From contig CP070737.1 in NCBI GenBank assembly GCA_020347665.1, positions 2,011,081-2,058,805 of the forward strand: a stretch of DNA of 47,725 bases, read 5' to 3'. The position numbers were made by a program, and so were the translations under genes. Shown piece after piece: positions 1 through 6,502 of this stretch. The notes below the pieces were generated by a model. It saw only the letters and a list, made by a program, of their open reading frames with translations, had not been told where the DNA came from and ran no database searches. How positions within the stretch are numbered: the stretch's first letter is position 1; each line of letters opens with the position of its first letter. This DNA is from Nitrospiraceae bacterium. Lineage in GTDB: Bacteria > Nitrospirota > Thermodesulfovibrionia > Thermodesulfovibrionales > UBA6898.

Positions 1-37
1 GTGTCAAGGTAGCGCTCTCCCCCTGAGCTACGAGCCT
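1..37 (-). tRNA. tRNA-Val (GAC anticodon), 3' half missing at the window edge
   Basis: Read on the minus strand from 37 to 1, the sequence gives an acceptor 5' strand AGGCTCG, then TA, a D-arm with stem GCTC/GAGC, the anticodon-stem 5' strand CTACC and the loop TTGACAC. The loop places GAC at positions 34-36, which reads valine codons. The window boundary cuts the gene inside the anticodon arm, so the T-arm and the acceptor 3' strand cannot be checked. A convincing promoter lies just upstream. Confidence 0.85.
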
Positions 38-51
38 ATTGTAAGATATAG

Positions 52-81
52 ATTTAACATAAATAAGCGCTTTTTTGTCAA
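52..81 (-). promoter_or_regulatory. Sigma-70-like promoter of the tRNA-Val gene
   Basis: On the minus strand a perfect -35 box TTGACA (76-81) is followed after 18 bases by TTAAAT (52-57). Transcription would start near 45, a few bases before the mature tRNA 5' end at 37. Confidence 0.6.
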
Positions 82-438
82 GATACGATAACCCTTTATC
101 GATCCGCATACTCCTCCTAAGAAGAAAATAATTTATTTCCCTCTCGCCCGTTCACTCTGTTCACTAGAACTCACAGAGATATTTTTTTTATCCTGATTTC
201 TTGAGGGGATAAATCAGGACAAACCTCATTTCGCTTTGCTCAACCAAATCAAGTTATAGAGCACCAGATGATTTATATTAATTTCCATATCGCCACTATT
301 CTCTCAATGGATGACGGATGTCCATGCATTTCCCTCTCAGGAATTCATGGACTGTTCTCTGTGTTCTCGAACTCTGTGAGATATAGTATTTCCTCGGATT
401 CAAAATGAACCATATAAAAGAGAGACTCCTTACTCCTT
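82..438. other. Intergenic region without a recognisable gene
   Basis: No credible coding sequence is visible on either strand between the tRNA promoter and the deacetylase gene. The region holds one perfect 9-bp inverted repeat, TCCTGATTT (191-199) and AAATCAGGA (211-219), with an 11-base loop. The T-rich run lies before the stem on the plus strand and becomes A-rich after it on the minus strand, so this is not a standard intrinsic terminator in either direction. Confidence 0.4.
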
Positions 439-1437
439 TCAATCCTGAGCGTGTCGAAGGGTACTTCTTACTTTTTCGAGGGCATCAGCAAGCCTCTTCT
501 CCTTCTCAACATATTCCCCTTCAAGGGTTGCCGTTTTCAGCCGATTGATATACGAATGAATTCCCTGTTCAAGCATTTCTCCGCGAACCGGTATTCGTCT
601 CATGTTATATAGGGGTTGTCCCTCCGTGTTTATTCCTCCGTAGGCAGAAAAGATATGGCGAATCGAAAGGGCCTGAGCAATTGATATAGTCCTCTCGTCA
701 AAATCTCTGTAGAGCCTTCCAAAGGGGATGCTCAACATCGGAAAACCGCTATGAATCTTATCCCTGTAAAAGTCAATACTGCCGGCTATCTCTTTTCGGA
801 TCTCTTCAGTGCTCAGGAGCATCATAACCGGATGGGTACAGGTGTGGATGCCGAATCTAACAAGGGGATGTTTCTTCAGTGCCGAAATATCATCGAGTGA
901 CAGAAAGAGATTACGTTCCTGTGCTCTGTACTCTTCCTCTGAAATAATATTCCTGAATATTCCTCTTATGATGTTCCTGTTTTTTAAAACATTAAAATTG
1001 CCGCGGGTAAAGCTGATGACCTCTTTTTCTGTAATGGAAGAACCATATTCTTTATTTACTAAACCCGCAAGTTCACTGCCCCGATCTCTGTGTATACAGA
1101 CATTGAAGAGATACCGCCAGTACATCGCCCTGTCCCCTATGCAGTCGGTAATTAAAAAGCAGGTTGAAGGAACATGAAGGGATTCCATAATCGGTACGGC
1201 GGAGGCAGCATATGACTTGGTGCCGTCATCAAAGGTTAATGCTAAAAGGCGTTCACCTCTCTTCCCTGAACCGGATACAGAGGAAACGACATCTTCAAGA
1301 CTGACGATATCAAATTCTTTCCGCAACACTGTGAGAAATTTCTGAAACAGTTCCGGATGTATATTCCCCAGATTTTTGAATGAATCCAGATTACGATTAT
1401 CAATACTATGAAAGAGAAGTACGGTACCCTTATTCAT
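439..1437 (-). CDS. Polysaccharide deacetylase family protein (NodB homology domain)
   Basis: The 332-residue protein carries the NodB signature LTFDDG near residue 67, whose aspartates supply a catalytic base and a metal ligand in carbohydrate esterase family 4, and an IHTCTHPVM segment near residue 197 that supplies metal-binding histidines. The N-terminus (GTVLLFHSID) resembles the usual opening strand of the family. No signal peptide is evident, so a cytoplasmic or membrane-peripheral role in deacetylating a lipid-linked or nucleotide-linked sugar is more likely than peptidoglycan editing. It overlaps the upstream formyltransferase gene by 4 bases (ATGA), so the two are probably co-translated. 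The last residues (STLRHAQD) come from a probable short repeat and are unlikely to be part of the fold. Substrate is unknown. Confidence 0.85.
   Translation of the reverse strand: MNKGTVLLFHSIDNRNLDSFKNLGNIHPELFQKFLTVLRKEFDIVSLEDVVSSVSGSGKRGERLLALTFDDGTKSYAASAVPIMESLHVPSTCFLITDCIGDRAMYWRYLFNVCIHRDRGSELAGLVNKEYGSSITEKEVISFTRGNFNVLKNRNIIRGIFRNIISEEEYRAQERNLFLSLDDISALKKHPLVRFGIHTCTHPVMMLLSTEEIRKEIAGSIDFYRDKIHSGFPMLSIPFGRLYRDFDERTISIAQALSIRHIFSAYGGINTEGQPLYNMRRIPVRGEMLEQGIHSYINRLKTATLEGEYVEKEKRLADALEKVRSTLRHAQD
443..462. repeat. Possible copy of a short dispersed element (CCTTCGACACGCTCAGGA type)
   Basis: The minus strand carries CCTTCGACACGCTCAGGAT inside the last codons of the deacetylase gene and encodes its C-terminal residues STLRHAQD. 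Closely related 18-20-mers are familiar as dispersed elements in environmental bacterial genomes. Only this one convincing copy lies in the window, so the repeat nature rests on recognition, not on copies seen here. Confidence 0.3.
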
Positions 1438-2282
1438 GGATACCTGGTTGGAGGAACATACCCATAGAGCTTTATGTCCGAATCGCGCAGCTCTTTTTCA
1501 GCATTATAGCGCCGAATGATTCCGTTCTCAAGATGCTCCATGCATTGGCGTGCAGCTTCTGCAGTCAGGTCCTTCATCGTGTACAGTCGTCCTACATGTG
1601 CGGGCTGTTCGTGCGCTGCAGACACACCCGTCTTCATAATCCCTTTCAGCGATATCACCATAAGCTCAATACCTTCAGCAATAACCTTAAGGAAAATATC
1701 GTTTAAATCGTCATCATTGTCGAGGACAGGCCTTGTCTGGCATATGATGTTACCAGAATCAATCCCGTGAGATACATGATGAACAGTAGCTCCTATGTAC
1801 CCGGGCTCGCTGTTTACAATCGGCCAGCCATAACTCCACGTCCCCCGATAATAGGGAGAAAGACCTGAATGAAGATTAATCATTGCTGTCGAAGGTATCG
1901 AAATAATATGCTCCTTTATAACGCTGCTGCCGAGTACCGCAATGATATCCGGTTGTAGATCTTTGAGCATTTCAGCACACTGCGTGCTGTTGATATCACC
2001 ACATGCGACATCCAGATAGGTAACATCCTGTTTTTTCATTACAGCATCACACGGTGCCGCGAGATAGTCTTTTAATTTGGGATGATCAGCGAACCCGGCA
2101 GAATATTTTTTCTGAAACGCTCTCAGGAATGCATTATTCTGTTGAGTTGTCGTCTTCTCAGCCTTCCCTGTCACTGCAGGATAGGCCTCTCTGATAACGC
2201 ACACGACCTCACATTCCTCCTGAATCCTGTTAATAAAGCTGATATGATGAAAGCCGGTTCGTGTGAATATCACTATTTTCAT
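1434..2282 (-). CDS. Formyltransferase-domain protein (Fmt/ArnA-N-like)
   Basis: The 282-residue protein has a formyl_trans_N core. The segment MINLHSGLSPYYRGTWSYG (about 134-152) matches the HxSxLPxxRG loop that binds 10-formyltetrahydrofolate in Fmt, PurN and ArnA, and the following ATVHHVSHGIDSGNII supplies the conserved His and the Asp of the active site. It lacks the C-terminal tRNA-binding domain of full Fmt, so it probably N-formylates an amino sugar or another small substrate. It is the upstream partner of the deacetylase (4-base overlap); the pairing of a formyltransferase with a NodB-type deacetylase recalls the ArnA-ArnD pair, but the exact substrate is an inference. The start at 2282 gives the expected MKIVIFT beginning. 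Confidence 0.8.
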   Translation of the reverse strand: MKIVIFTRTGFHHISFINRIQEECEVVCVIREAYPAVTGKAEKTTTQQNNAFLRAFQKKYSAGFADHPKLKDYLAAPCDAVMKKQDVTYLDVACGDINSTQCAEMLKDLQPDIIAVLGSSVIKEHIISIPSTAMINLHSGLSPYYRGTWSYGWPIVNSEPGYIGATVHHVSHGIDSGNIICQTRPVLDNDDDLNDIFLKVIAEGIELMVISLKGIMKTGVSAAHEQPAHVGRLYTMKDLTAEAARQCMEHLENGIIRRYNAEKELRDSDIKLYGYVPPTRYP

Positions 2283-2363
2283 GGAGTTATGATGTTATGA
2301 AATGACTTTCCCCGTTAGAAGTAAAAAACGCATAGCGCAAAGAGCATAGCGATACATCCGAAA

Positions 2364-3617
2364 TCAGAAGAGTCGTACGTCGACAATCTCGCCCTGCTCA
2401 ATACCATTACAATTGAGCGGTATCACAATAATCCCATCCGCCCTGACCAGCGTTGTAATCAAGCCGGATTTTCCAAAGACCGGAACCGCCCATATCCCGT
2501 TTTCTCTTTCTTCGAGGATCACCCTGACATGCTCTTCCCTGCCCGGCGAGGACGATACATTCTTGGCAAGCTGTGCCGAAACAGACGGGATAGTATTCAC
2601 CGAATGTTTCTTTTTATAACCGGACAGGATTTCCATGACCGGATAGATAAATATTTCAAAACAGACACTGACAGCCGCCGGATGACCGGGCAGACCGAAA
2701 ATCGGCACCCCATCAATACTGCCACCTATTAATGGCTTTCCCGGCTTTAAGGAAGTACCATGGAATATGAGACCCGGATGACCGATATCCTGTATCACCC
2801 GTGCCAACATATCTTTCGTGCCAACCGAGGTTCCTCCGGAAACAAGGATCATGTGAGACGATGCAATGGCATCTTCAAGTGCCGTTCGAATAGGCTGATA
2901 CGAATCTTTATAAATACCCTTTACTATCGGCATGCCTCCTGCCTCGTGAACGAGCCCCGCAAGCACATATGAATTAATGTCTCTTACCTGCCCTAACGCA
3001 GGCGTCGCTTCCGCCGGAAGAATTTCATCTCCCGTGGATATAATAGAGACAGTCGGCCTCTTATATACTTTTATCTGCGTAATGCCTAATCCTGCACAAG
3101 CCCCAATATCATGCGGCCTCATACGGTGGCCTCTGGTCATCAGGGTTTCGCCTTTCCGAACATCTTCCCCTTTTTGTATAACATGTTCACCGGGTGCGAC
3201 CGGCCTGAGCACTTCTATCATAGATGTATCGATAACCTGAACGTGTTCAAACATGACAACGGCATCTGCACCCTCCGGAAGCATTCCTCCTGTCGGGATC
3301 TTTGAAGCATATCCTTTATTCAGCAGAAAATCAGGTTCCATTCCCATGACTACCTCTGAGACAAGATCAAGATAAGAAGGAACGCCCTCGCTCGCTCCAT
3401 ACGTATCTTTGGCCATGACCGCATATCCATCAACCGTAGAACGGGAAAAATGCGGAAGATTCTCAGGTGAAACAACATCATCCGAAAGGACCATCCCGAG
3501 AGAATTCGCTATCCTCACAGTTATTTCTTCAGTTCGTGTAATCCCGAGCTTATCAATAAAGAGCTTTAGCGCCTTATCAGCACGCATGAGGTTGTCTCTG
3601 CCAAGCATGTCTTTCAT
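2364..3617 (-). CDS. moeA: Molybdopterin molybdenumtransferase MoeA
   Basis: The 417-residue product has the full-length MoeA architecture: an N-terminal segment LPHFSRSTVDGYAV (about 57-70), the SGGTSVG loop near 260 of the MoCF-binding domain, and PGKPLIGG followed by VFGLPGHPAAV near 300-320. MoeA inserts molybdate into adenylylated molybdopterin to complete the molybdenum (or tungsten) cofactor in the cytoplasm. It stands alone on the minus strand and is divergent from a TusA-like sulfur carrier gene. TusA-type proteins feed sulfur into molybdopterin synthesis in some bacteria, so a functional link is possible but unproven. A Met three codons in (3608) is an alternative start; the first Met sits so close to a TATAAT box that the mRNA could be almost leaderless. 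Confidence 0.95.
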   Translation of the reverse strand: MKDMLGRDNLMRADKALKLFIDKLGITRTEEITVRIANSLGMVLSDDVVSPENLPHFSRSTVDGYAVMAKDTYGASEGVPSYLDLVSEVVMGMEPDFLLNKGYASKIPTGGMLPEGADAVVMFEHVQVIDTSMIEVLRPVAPGEHVIQKGEDVRKGETLMTRGHRMRPHDIGACAGLGITQIKVYKRPTVSIISTGDEILPAEATPALGQVRDINSYVLAGLVHEAGGMPIVKGIYKDSYQPIRTALEDAIASSHMILVSGGTSVGTKDMLARVIQDIGHPGLIFHGTSLKPGKPLIGGSIDGVPIFGLPGHPAAVSVCFEIFIYPVMEILSGYKKKHSVNTIPSVSAQLAKNVSSSPGREEHVRVILEERENGIWAVPVFGKSGLITTLVRADGIIVIPLNCNGIEQGEIVDVRLF

Positions 3618-3625
3618 CTCAATCT

Positions 3626-3654
3626 ATTATAAATCTTATGAACAAAAGTGTTTA
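3626..3654 (-). promoter_or_regulatory. Candidate moeA promoter with nearly leaderless spacing
   Basis: On the minus strand TAAACA (3649-3654) and a perfect TATAAT (3626-3631) are 17 bases apart. The expected start site falls about 2 bases before the first ATG at 3617, leaving no room for a ribosome binding site. Either moeA is leaderless or the second Met at 3608 is used. Confidence 0.45.
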
Positions 3655-3686
3655 GTGATTTCTATACGATGAAAATCATTATTCTA

Positions 3687-3715
3687 TTGCACCGTTCATC
3701 CTTTTTTGCTATGCT
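3687..3715 (+). promoter_or_regulatory. Sigma-70-like promoter of the TusA-like gene
   Basis: TTGCAC (3687-3692) and TATGCT (3710-3715) are separated by 17 bases on the plus strand, about 60 bases before the ATG at 3777. This is the best match to a vegetative promoter in the moeA-tusA intergenic region. Confidence 0.5.
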
Positions 3716-3776
3716 ACGCATGGACAAGGGCTCAGCGACTCAAATCGTAACCTGAAAACTATATCGAAAAGGTAGA

Positions 3777-4013
3777 ATGCCAAAGATTATATCGGATACG
3801 GTCATCGACGTAAGAGGATTGGCCTGTCCACGGCCGCTCTTGAAAACAAAGCAGTTGTTGAGTGAGATGGACCCCGGACAGGTCCTGCACGTTATTGCAA
3901 ATGATGTAACGACCAGGTCTACGATACGAGCCTACTTGGGTCATAGCGGCGATAAACTCATAAAAATAGATGAGGATGGGGCTGAGCTGCATCACTTCAT
4001 CAAAAAAAAATAA
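3777..4013 (+). CDS. TusA/SirA-like sulfur carrier protein
   Basis: The 78-residue protein is the normal length for the TusA family. Its N-terminal VRGLACPRPLLKTKQLL (about 11-27) holds the signature Cys-Pro-x-Pro, whose cysteine carries a persulfide, and it ends with the usual strand after a GDKLIKIDEDG segment. Family members relay sulfur to tRNA thiolation, molybdenum cofactor synthesis or dissimilatory sulfur metabolism. The divergent moeA neighbour makes cofactor sulfuration attractive, while an anaerobic sulfur-metabolising host would also fit; the sequence does not decide. It is monocistronic, followed by an opposing pseudogene. Confidence 0.9.
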   Translation: MPKIISDTVIDVRGLACPRPLLKTKQLLSEMDPGQVLHVIANDVTTRSTIRAYLGHSGDKLIKIDEDGAELHHFIKKK

Positions 4014-4060
4014 TCATATCATCGAAGAACATCGATAGAGAACACGGTTGCAGTATCCCT

Positions 4061-4498
4061 CTATTGATCAAGATAATGCCGCGCTCTTCTATACCCCGCC
4101 GTATCTGACGAGACAACAGATTTAAGTGCAGTAACCGAACCGCCTCTTGACTGCCAATCTGTCCAAGACTTCTCACCACACTCTTCCTGCCCTGTTAGGA
4201 AGAATCCTGCATCGATTGAATCAGGGCCCCCACAGCATGTTCTGCTCTCAGTATGCCCAGGGCCTTGACAGCGTTTTTTCTGACCCACTCATCAGAATCA
4301 ATGAGAACAGGAATAAGGTAAGGCACTGATTTCGCTGAGCCGAGTTCAGCCAGGGCATAAGCAGCATTATTCCGCACATTCGTATGCCTGTCTGTCAGTG
4401 CTTTAATTAACGGCTGGACAGCCCGTTTGTCCCCGAGCCTGCCAAGATCTCTCGCTGCCTCAGAACGCTTCAGGCCGGTACTGTTCTGAAGCGTTTAA
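4061..4498 (-). pseudogene. Decayed HEAT-repeat protein gene (in-frame stop plus frameshift, no start)
   Basis: Reading the minus strand from about 4495, one frame gives consecutive HEAT-like units with the phrases RSEAARDLGRLGDKRAVQPL, VRNNAAYALAELGSAKSVPYL and VRKNAVKALGILRAEHAVGAL. A TAA at 4195-4197 interrupts the frame, yet the same frame continues directly with RKSVVRSLGQIGSQEAV, which is again HEAT-like. Near 4130 the match moves to another frame (TALKSVVSSDTAGYRRARHY), which ends at the stop at 4061. No ATG precedes the first unit, and a TAA in the same frame lies just upstream near 4495. One nonsense change, one frameshift and a missing 5' end make this a gene remnant, unless sequencing errors explain both lesions. 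Confidence 0.75.
4464..4495. repeat. Perfect 10-bp inverted repeat at the truncated end of the HEAT pseudogene
   Basis: AACGCTTCAG (4464-4473) and CTGAAGCGTT (4486-4495) are exact reverse complements around a 12-base loop. The repeat lies where the HEAT-like reading frame begins, so it may mark a recombination or deletion junction. No T-run follows that would make it a terminator. Confidence 0.5.
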
Positions 4499-4543
4499 AT
4501 CAAATCTTTGTATATCACTGATCAAGAATTTGGTTTACAAACG

Positions 4544-4567
4544 ATTGATATTTAATTAAATATCAAT
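4544..4567. promoter_or_regulatory. 24-base perfect AT-rich palindrome, possible operator
   Basis: The 24 bases are their own reverse complement, with outer half-sites ATTGAT/ATCAAT and the centre TTAA. The outer TTGAT...ATCAA arms resemble FNR/CRP-family half-sites, but the gap between them is 12 bases rather than 4, so it is not a standard FNR box. It lies between the 3' end of hgcB and the HEAT pseudogene. Confidence 0.4.
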
Positions 4568-4582
4568 AAGTTGGAATATTCT

Positions 4583-4608
4583 ACTTAATGTTTTACATTA
4601 AGTTTTTT
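4583..4608 (+). terminator. Weak hairpin with T-run downstream of hgcB
   Basis: ACTTAATG (4583-4590) and CATTAAGT (4596-4603) form an 8-bp AT-rich stem around TTTTA, followed by a T-run to 4608 on the plus strand. The T-run orientation suits plus-strand transcription, although the only intact gene adjoining it, hgcB, is on the minus strand. The stem has low GC content, so activity is doubtful. Confidence 0.3.
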
Positions 4609-4612
4609 AGGC

Positions 4613-4918
4613 CTAGCAGCATTCACTCGTTTTGGAACCGCTGCAGTCACATGACGGTTCTTCACCCGTTATCAGACTGTTAATAAGAGCGGCAGCACAT
4701 CCAACACCTGACGTGACCTTCACAGCACCAAAGCTGCAGTTGTTTTCGCATGCACCACATTCCATACAACGGTCCTGATCCATAATTCTCGCCTTTTTCT
4801 CCCTCAAAGCAAAAACCCTGTGGGGGCAGACCTCGGTGCATCTGCCACAGCCGGTACAGTCATCCGGATAGAATTCAAGAGTAGTAACGCCTGAAAGATA
4901 TCTCATATGATACCCCAT
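4613..4918 (-). CDS. hgcB: HgcB, ferredoxin-like partner of the mercury methylation protein
   Basis: HgcB is a small two-cluster ferredoxin that supplies low-potential electrons to the corrinoid of HgcA during mercury methylation. The sequence shows both 4Fe-4S motifs, CTGCGRCTEVCPH and CMECGACENNCSF, followed by VTSGVGCAAAL, where the isolated cysteine is a feature of HgcB, and a C-terminal vicinal cysteine pair (SECC) thought to bind Hg(II). The second motif has Ser where Pro is common. Its start overlaps the end of hgcA. Of two in-frame Met codons, 4918 gives the longest product; 4906 gives an exact ATGA overlap with the hgcA stop and has GGGG about 6 bases upstream, so 4906 may be the true start. 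The hgcA-hgcB order and overlap support this strongly. Confidence 0.95.
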   Translation of the reverse strand: MGYHMRYLSGVTTLEFYPDDCTGCGRCTEVCPHRVFALREKKARIMDQDRCMECGACENNCSFGAVKVTSGVGCAAALINSLITGEEPSCDCSGSKTSECC

Positions 4919-6105
4919 AACTGTATCTTAAAGATGATCAGTAAAACAACTGACAGAACTATTCCTGTTATATACAAAGGGATACTTATCTTCAATTCTC
5001 TTTGTACCCCTGACATACCGGTAAACGTAGTCGATCCGGTAAATTGCAGTGCAATATATGAACTGACAAGGGGAAAGAAAAGATATGCAGTGAGCCCCAT
5101 CAGGACATGGTCATTATTCAATCCACCTATCAGTTGAAGTGTGAGCGCAACCGAGATGAGTCCCATTATGAACCCTTTAACCGCAAACGACCGAAACGGT
5201 ATAAAGGGGAGGAAGACCGGGGTAAGAAACGCTCCGCTGATAACGGCGACTATGCCGAGCACCAGTAACGGCATCCCCATTGCCCAAGCATCTCTGAATA
5301 TAATACCATCCGGAGAAAGCCCTGATATGAGAAGAAGTAGTACGGCAAAAAGCGGAAATTTCTTCATGGCCGGATTAAGTTCCATAGGAGTAAGGACCAA
5401 CCGGTCGAGCAGAGAAAACTGTATCGTTCGCATTTCGTCAGTAGCCGTATAGCCCGATTTCATATAATCACCTATGTCTTTCGCACAGACAGGCCCATAA
5501 TATACTCTGAAACCCGTTTGTTTTCTGACCTCTGCGGCATTCACCCCTGGAGCTGACAGTTGCGGAAGAATAATTTTCCGGTGTGTCACGAGGAAATCTA
5601 GACGCGCCTCGTGCATGCGTTTTACCAGCTCTGCAGTTCCAAATGTGCCCTTGCCAGCTGCGCACCAGACATTTATACTGTTGGTATTGAGTACAAGAAT
5701 CCACACATGCTGACCTTTGAGGTGCACCCTCAGTTTGTCGAAGCTCAGCTTATAATTGGCCGTAACCAATATATCAGAATCACTGCCCGGTTTACCCACT
5801 GCATACAGACCCGGCGGGATCGAATACTTCATACGAAAACCGCTCATTCTGCTTTTTATTTCTCCGAAGTAATCAACCCAGGTAAGCCTGTGCGAAGTCG
5901 TATAGACCGGCCCACGAGAGGTCTTTAAAATACCCGTTGCCCATGTGGGTCTGTTTTCGAGATCTACGTGCTGCATCTCCATGTCTCCGGAGAGACACTG
6001 CAGATCAGAGACTGCACTGACGTTCTCTGCACAGCATCGCGATATGCTGTCCGGGTCTTTTTCGGGATCATGCGATACCCGTTTTATAAACTGTATCTTC
6101 TCCAT
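4903..6105 (-). CDS. hgcA: HgcA, corrinoid membrane protein of mercury methylation
   Basis: HgcA transfers a methyl group from its corrinoid cofactor to Hg(II) at the cytoplasmic membrane. The diagnostic cap-helix motif NVWCAAGK is present at residues 145-152, with Cys148 as the expected lower axial cobalt ligand. The globular corrinoid domain (about 55-240) is followed by about five hydrophobic segments between 250 and 400, matching the family topology. The protein is 400 residues, longer than classic HgcA of about 340, because of an N-terminal extension with Cys24-Cys25 and Cys37. Internal starts at Met42 or Met44 are possible: a GGAG lies upstream of Met44, whereas the first Met has no clear ribosome binding site. 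No ArsR-type regulator adjoins it. hgcB follows with overlap. Confidence 0.96.
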   Translation of the reverse strand: MEKIQFIKRVSHDPEKDPDSISRCCAENVSAVSDLQCLSGDMEMQHVDLENRPTWATGILKTSRGPVYTTSHRLTWVDYFGEIKSRMSGFRMKYSIPPGLYAVGKPGSDSDILVTANYKLSFDKLRVHLKGQHVWILVLNTNSINVWCAAGKGTFGTAELVKRMHEARLDFLVTHRKIILPQLSAPGVNAAEVRKQTGFRVYYGPVCAKDIGDYMKSGYTATDEMRTIQFSLLDRLVLTPMELNPAMKKFPLFAVLLLLISGLSPDGIIFRDAWAMGMPLLVLGIVAVISGAFLTPVFLPFIPFRSFAVKGFIMGLISVALTLQLIGGLNNDHVLMGLTAYLFFPLVSSYIALQFTGSTTFTGMSGVQRELKISIPLYITGIVLSVVLLIIFKIQLWGII

Positions 6106-6168
6106 AGTTTTATTATTTTATAACATTTCGTCGTTTCTCTTCACGATTCTGCGCTGATAACTTTCTAT

Positions 6169-6192
6169 GTTGTAACGGCAAAACGTTGCAAC
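6169..6192. promoter_or_regulatory. Imperfect inverted repeat upstream of hgcA
   Basis: GTTGTAACG (6169-6177) and CGTTGCAAC (6184-6192) form a 9-bp inverted repeat with one mismatch, about 65-90 bases before hgcA. A TTGCAA in its right arm could act as a -35 box for hgcA, but the matching -10 is poor. It could be an operator or a leader hairpin; no regulator is identified. Confidence 0.35.
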
Positions 6193-6199
6193 CACTGAC

Positions 6200-6284
6200 G
6201 GGGTCAGTATCTCTTCTCCATGAAATCGCTAACGCTGTCGTCGCATGCATGATGTTTTTAGACCCCAGCATATTAAGAGATACT
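6200..6284. other. Interleaved inverted repeats, pseudoknot-like, between hgcA and the small Cys-rich gene
   Basis: The 16-base block GGGGTCAGTATCTCTT (6200-6215) is complementary in two pieces to GACCCC (6261-6266) and AAGAGATACT (6275-6284). The pieces occur in the order that forces the two helices to interleave, which is the layout of an H-type pseudoknot, not of a nested hairpin. It could be a structured RNA leader, a decayed repetitive element or part of a mobile-element end. Nothing in the bases identifies a known riboswitch. Confidence 0.4.
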
Positions 6285-6302
6285 TCAATCTAAAAAAATT
6301 GT

Positions 6303-6330
6303 TTGCATTTAAATGCTTTTATGCTATAGT
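6303..6330 (+). promoter_or_regulatory. Promoter of the small Cys-rich protein gene
   Basis: TTGCAT (6303-6308) and TATAGT (6325-6330) are separated by 16 bases, with a TGC immediately before the -10 giving an extended -10 element. The start would be near 6337, about 40 bases before the ATG at 6378. Confidence 0.6.
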
Positions 6331-6377
6331 TTATGAGAACAGCTATTTATAACGATCAACTTCGAAAAGGAGGAAAC

Positions 6378-6482
6378 ATGGCCAAGAAAGCAAAGTGCGC
6401 AGCAAAAACAAAAGAAGGAAAGAAATGTAAGAACTCTGCATCGGGTAAATCAAAATATTGCTCATCACATAAGAAAAGATAA
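6378..6482 (+). CDS. 34-residue Lys/Cys-rich protein with a C-x9-C-x10-C-x3-H zinc-ribbon-like pattern
   Basis: The product reads from MAKKAKCAAKTKEGKKC to KYCSSHKKR, 34 residues with three Cys and one His. The spacing (C7, C17, C28, H32) with TKEGKKC in the middle resembles the short zinc-binding domain found in DUF5763-like and related small proteins; this resemblance is by eye. The gene is well supported by its setting: an extended -10 promoter, a strong AAGGAGG 6 bases before the ATG, and a perfect terminator 20 bases after the stop. About a third of the residues are Lys or Arg, so nucleic-acid binding is plausible. It is monocistronic and is easily missed because of its size. Function is unknown. 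Confidence 0.8.
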   Translation: MAKKAKCAAKTKEGKKCKNSASGKSKYCSSHKKR

Positions 6483-6502
6483 TCTCGATTTTACTATTAA
6501 CT

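Noticed and set aside
191-219. Hairpin that might be a terminator for the deacetylase gene.
   Set aside because: No T-run follows the stem on either strand; the T-rich bases lie on the wrong side.
5717-5755. Sequence inside hgcA resembling the CCTTCGACAAGCTCAGG dispersed repeat (SFDKLR reading).
   Set aside because: The encoded residues (YKLSFDKLRVHLKG) lie in the conserved HgcA region before the cap helix, so the likeness is coincidental.
6106-6300. Cobalamin riboswitch upstream of hgcA.
   Set aside because: The B12-box core (GCCACTG with its flanking context) is not present in the upstream strand.
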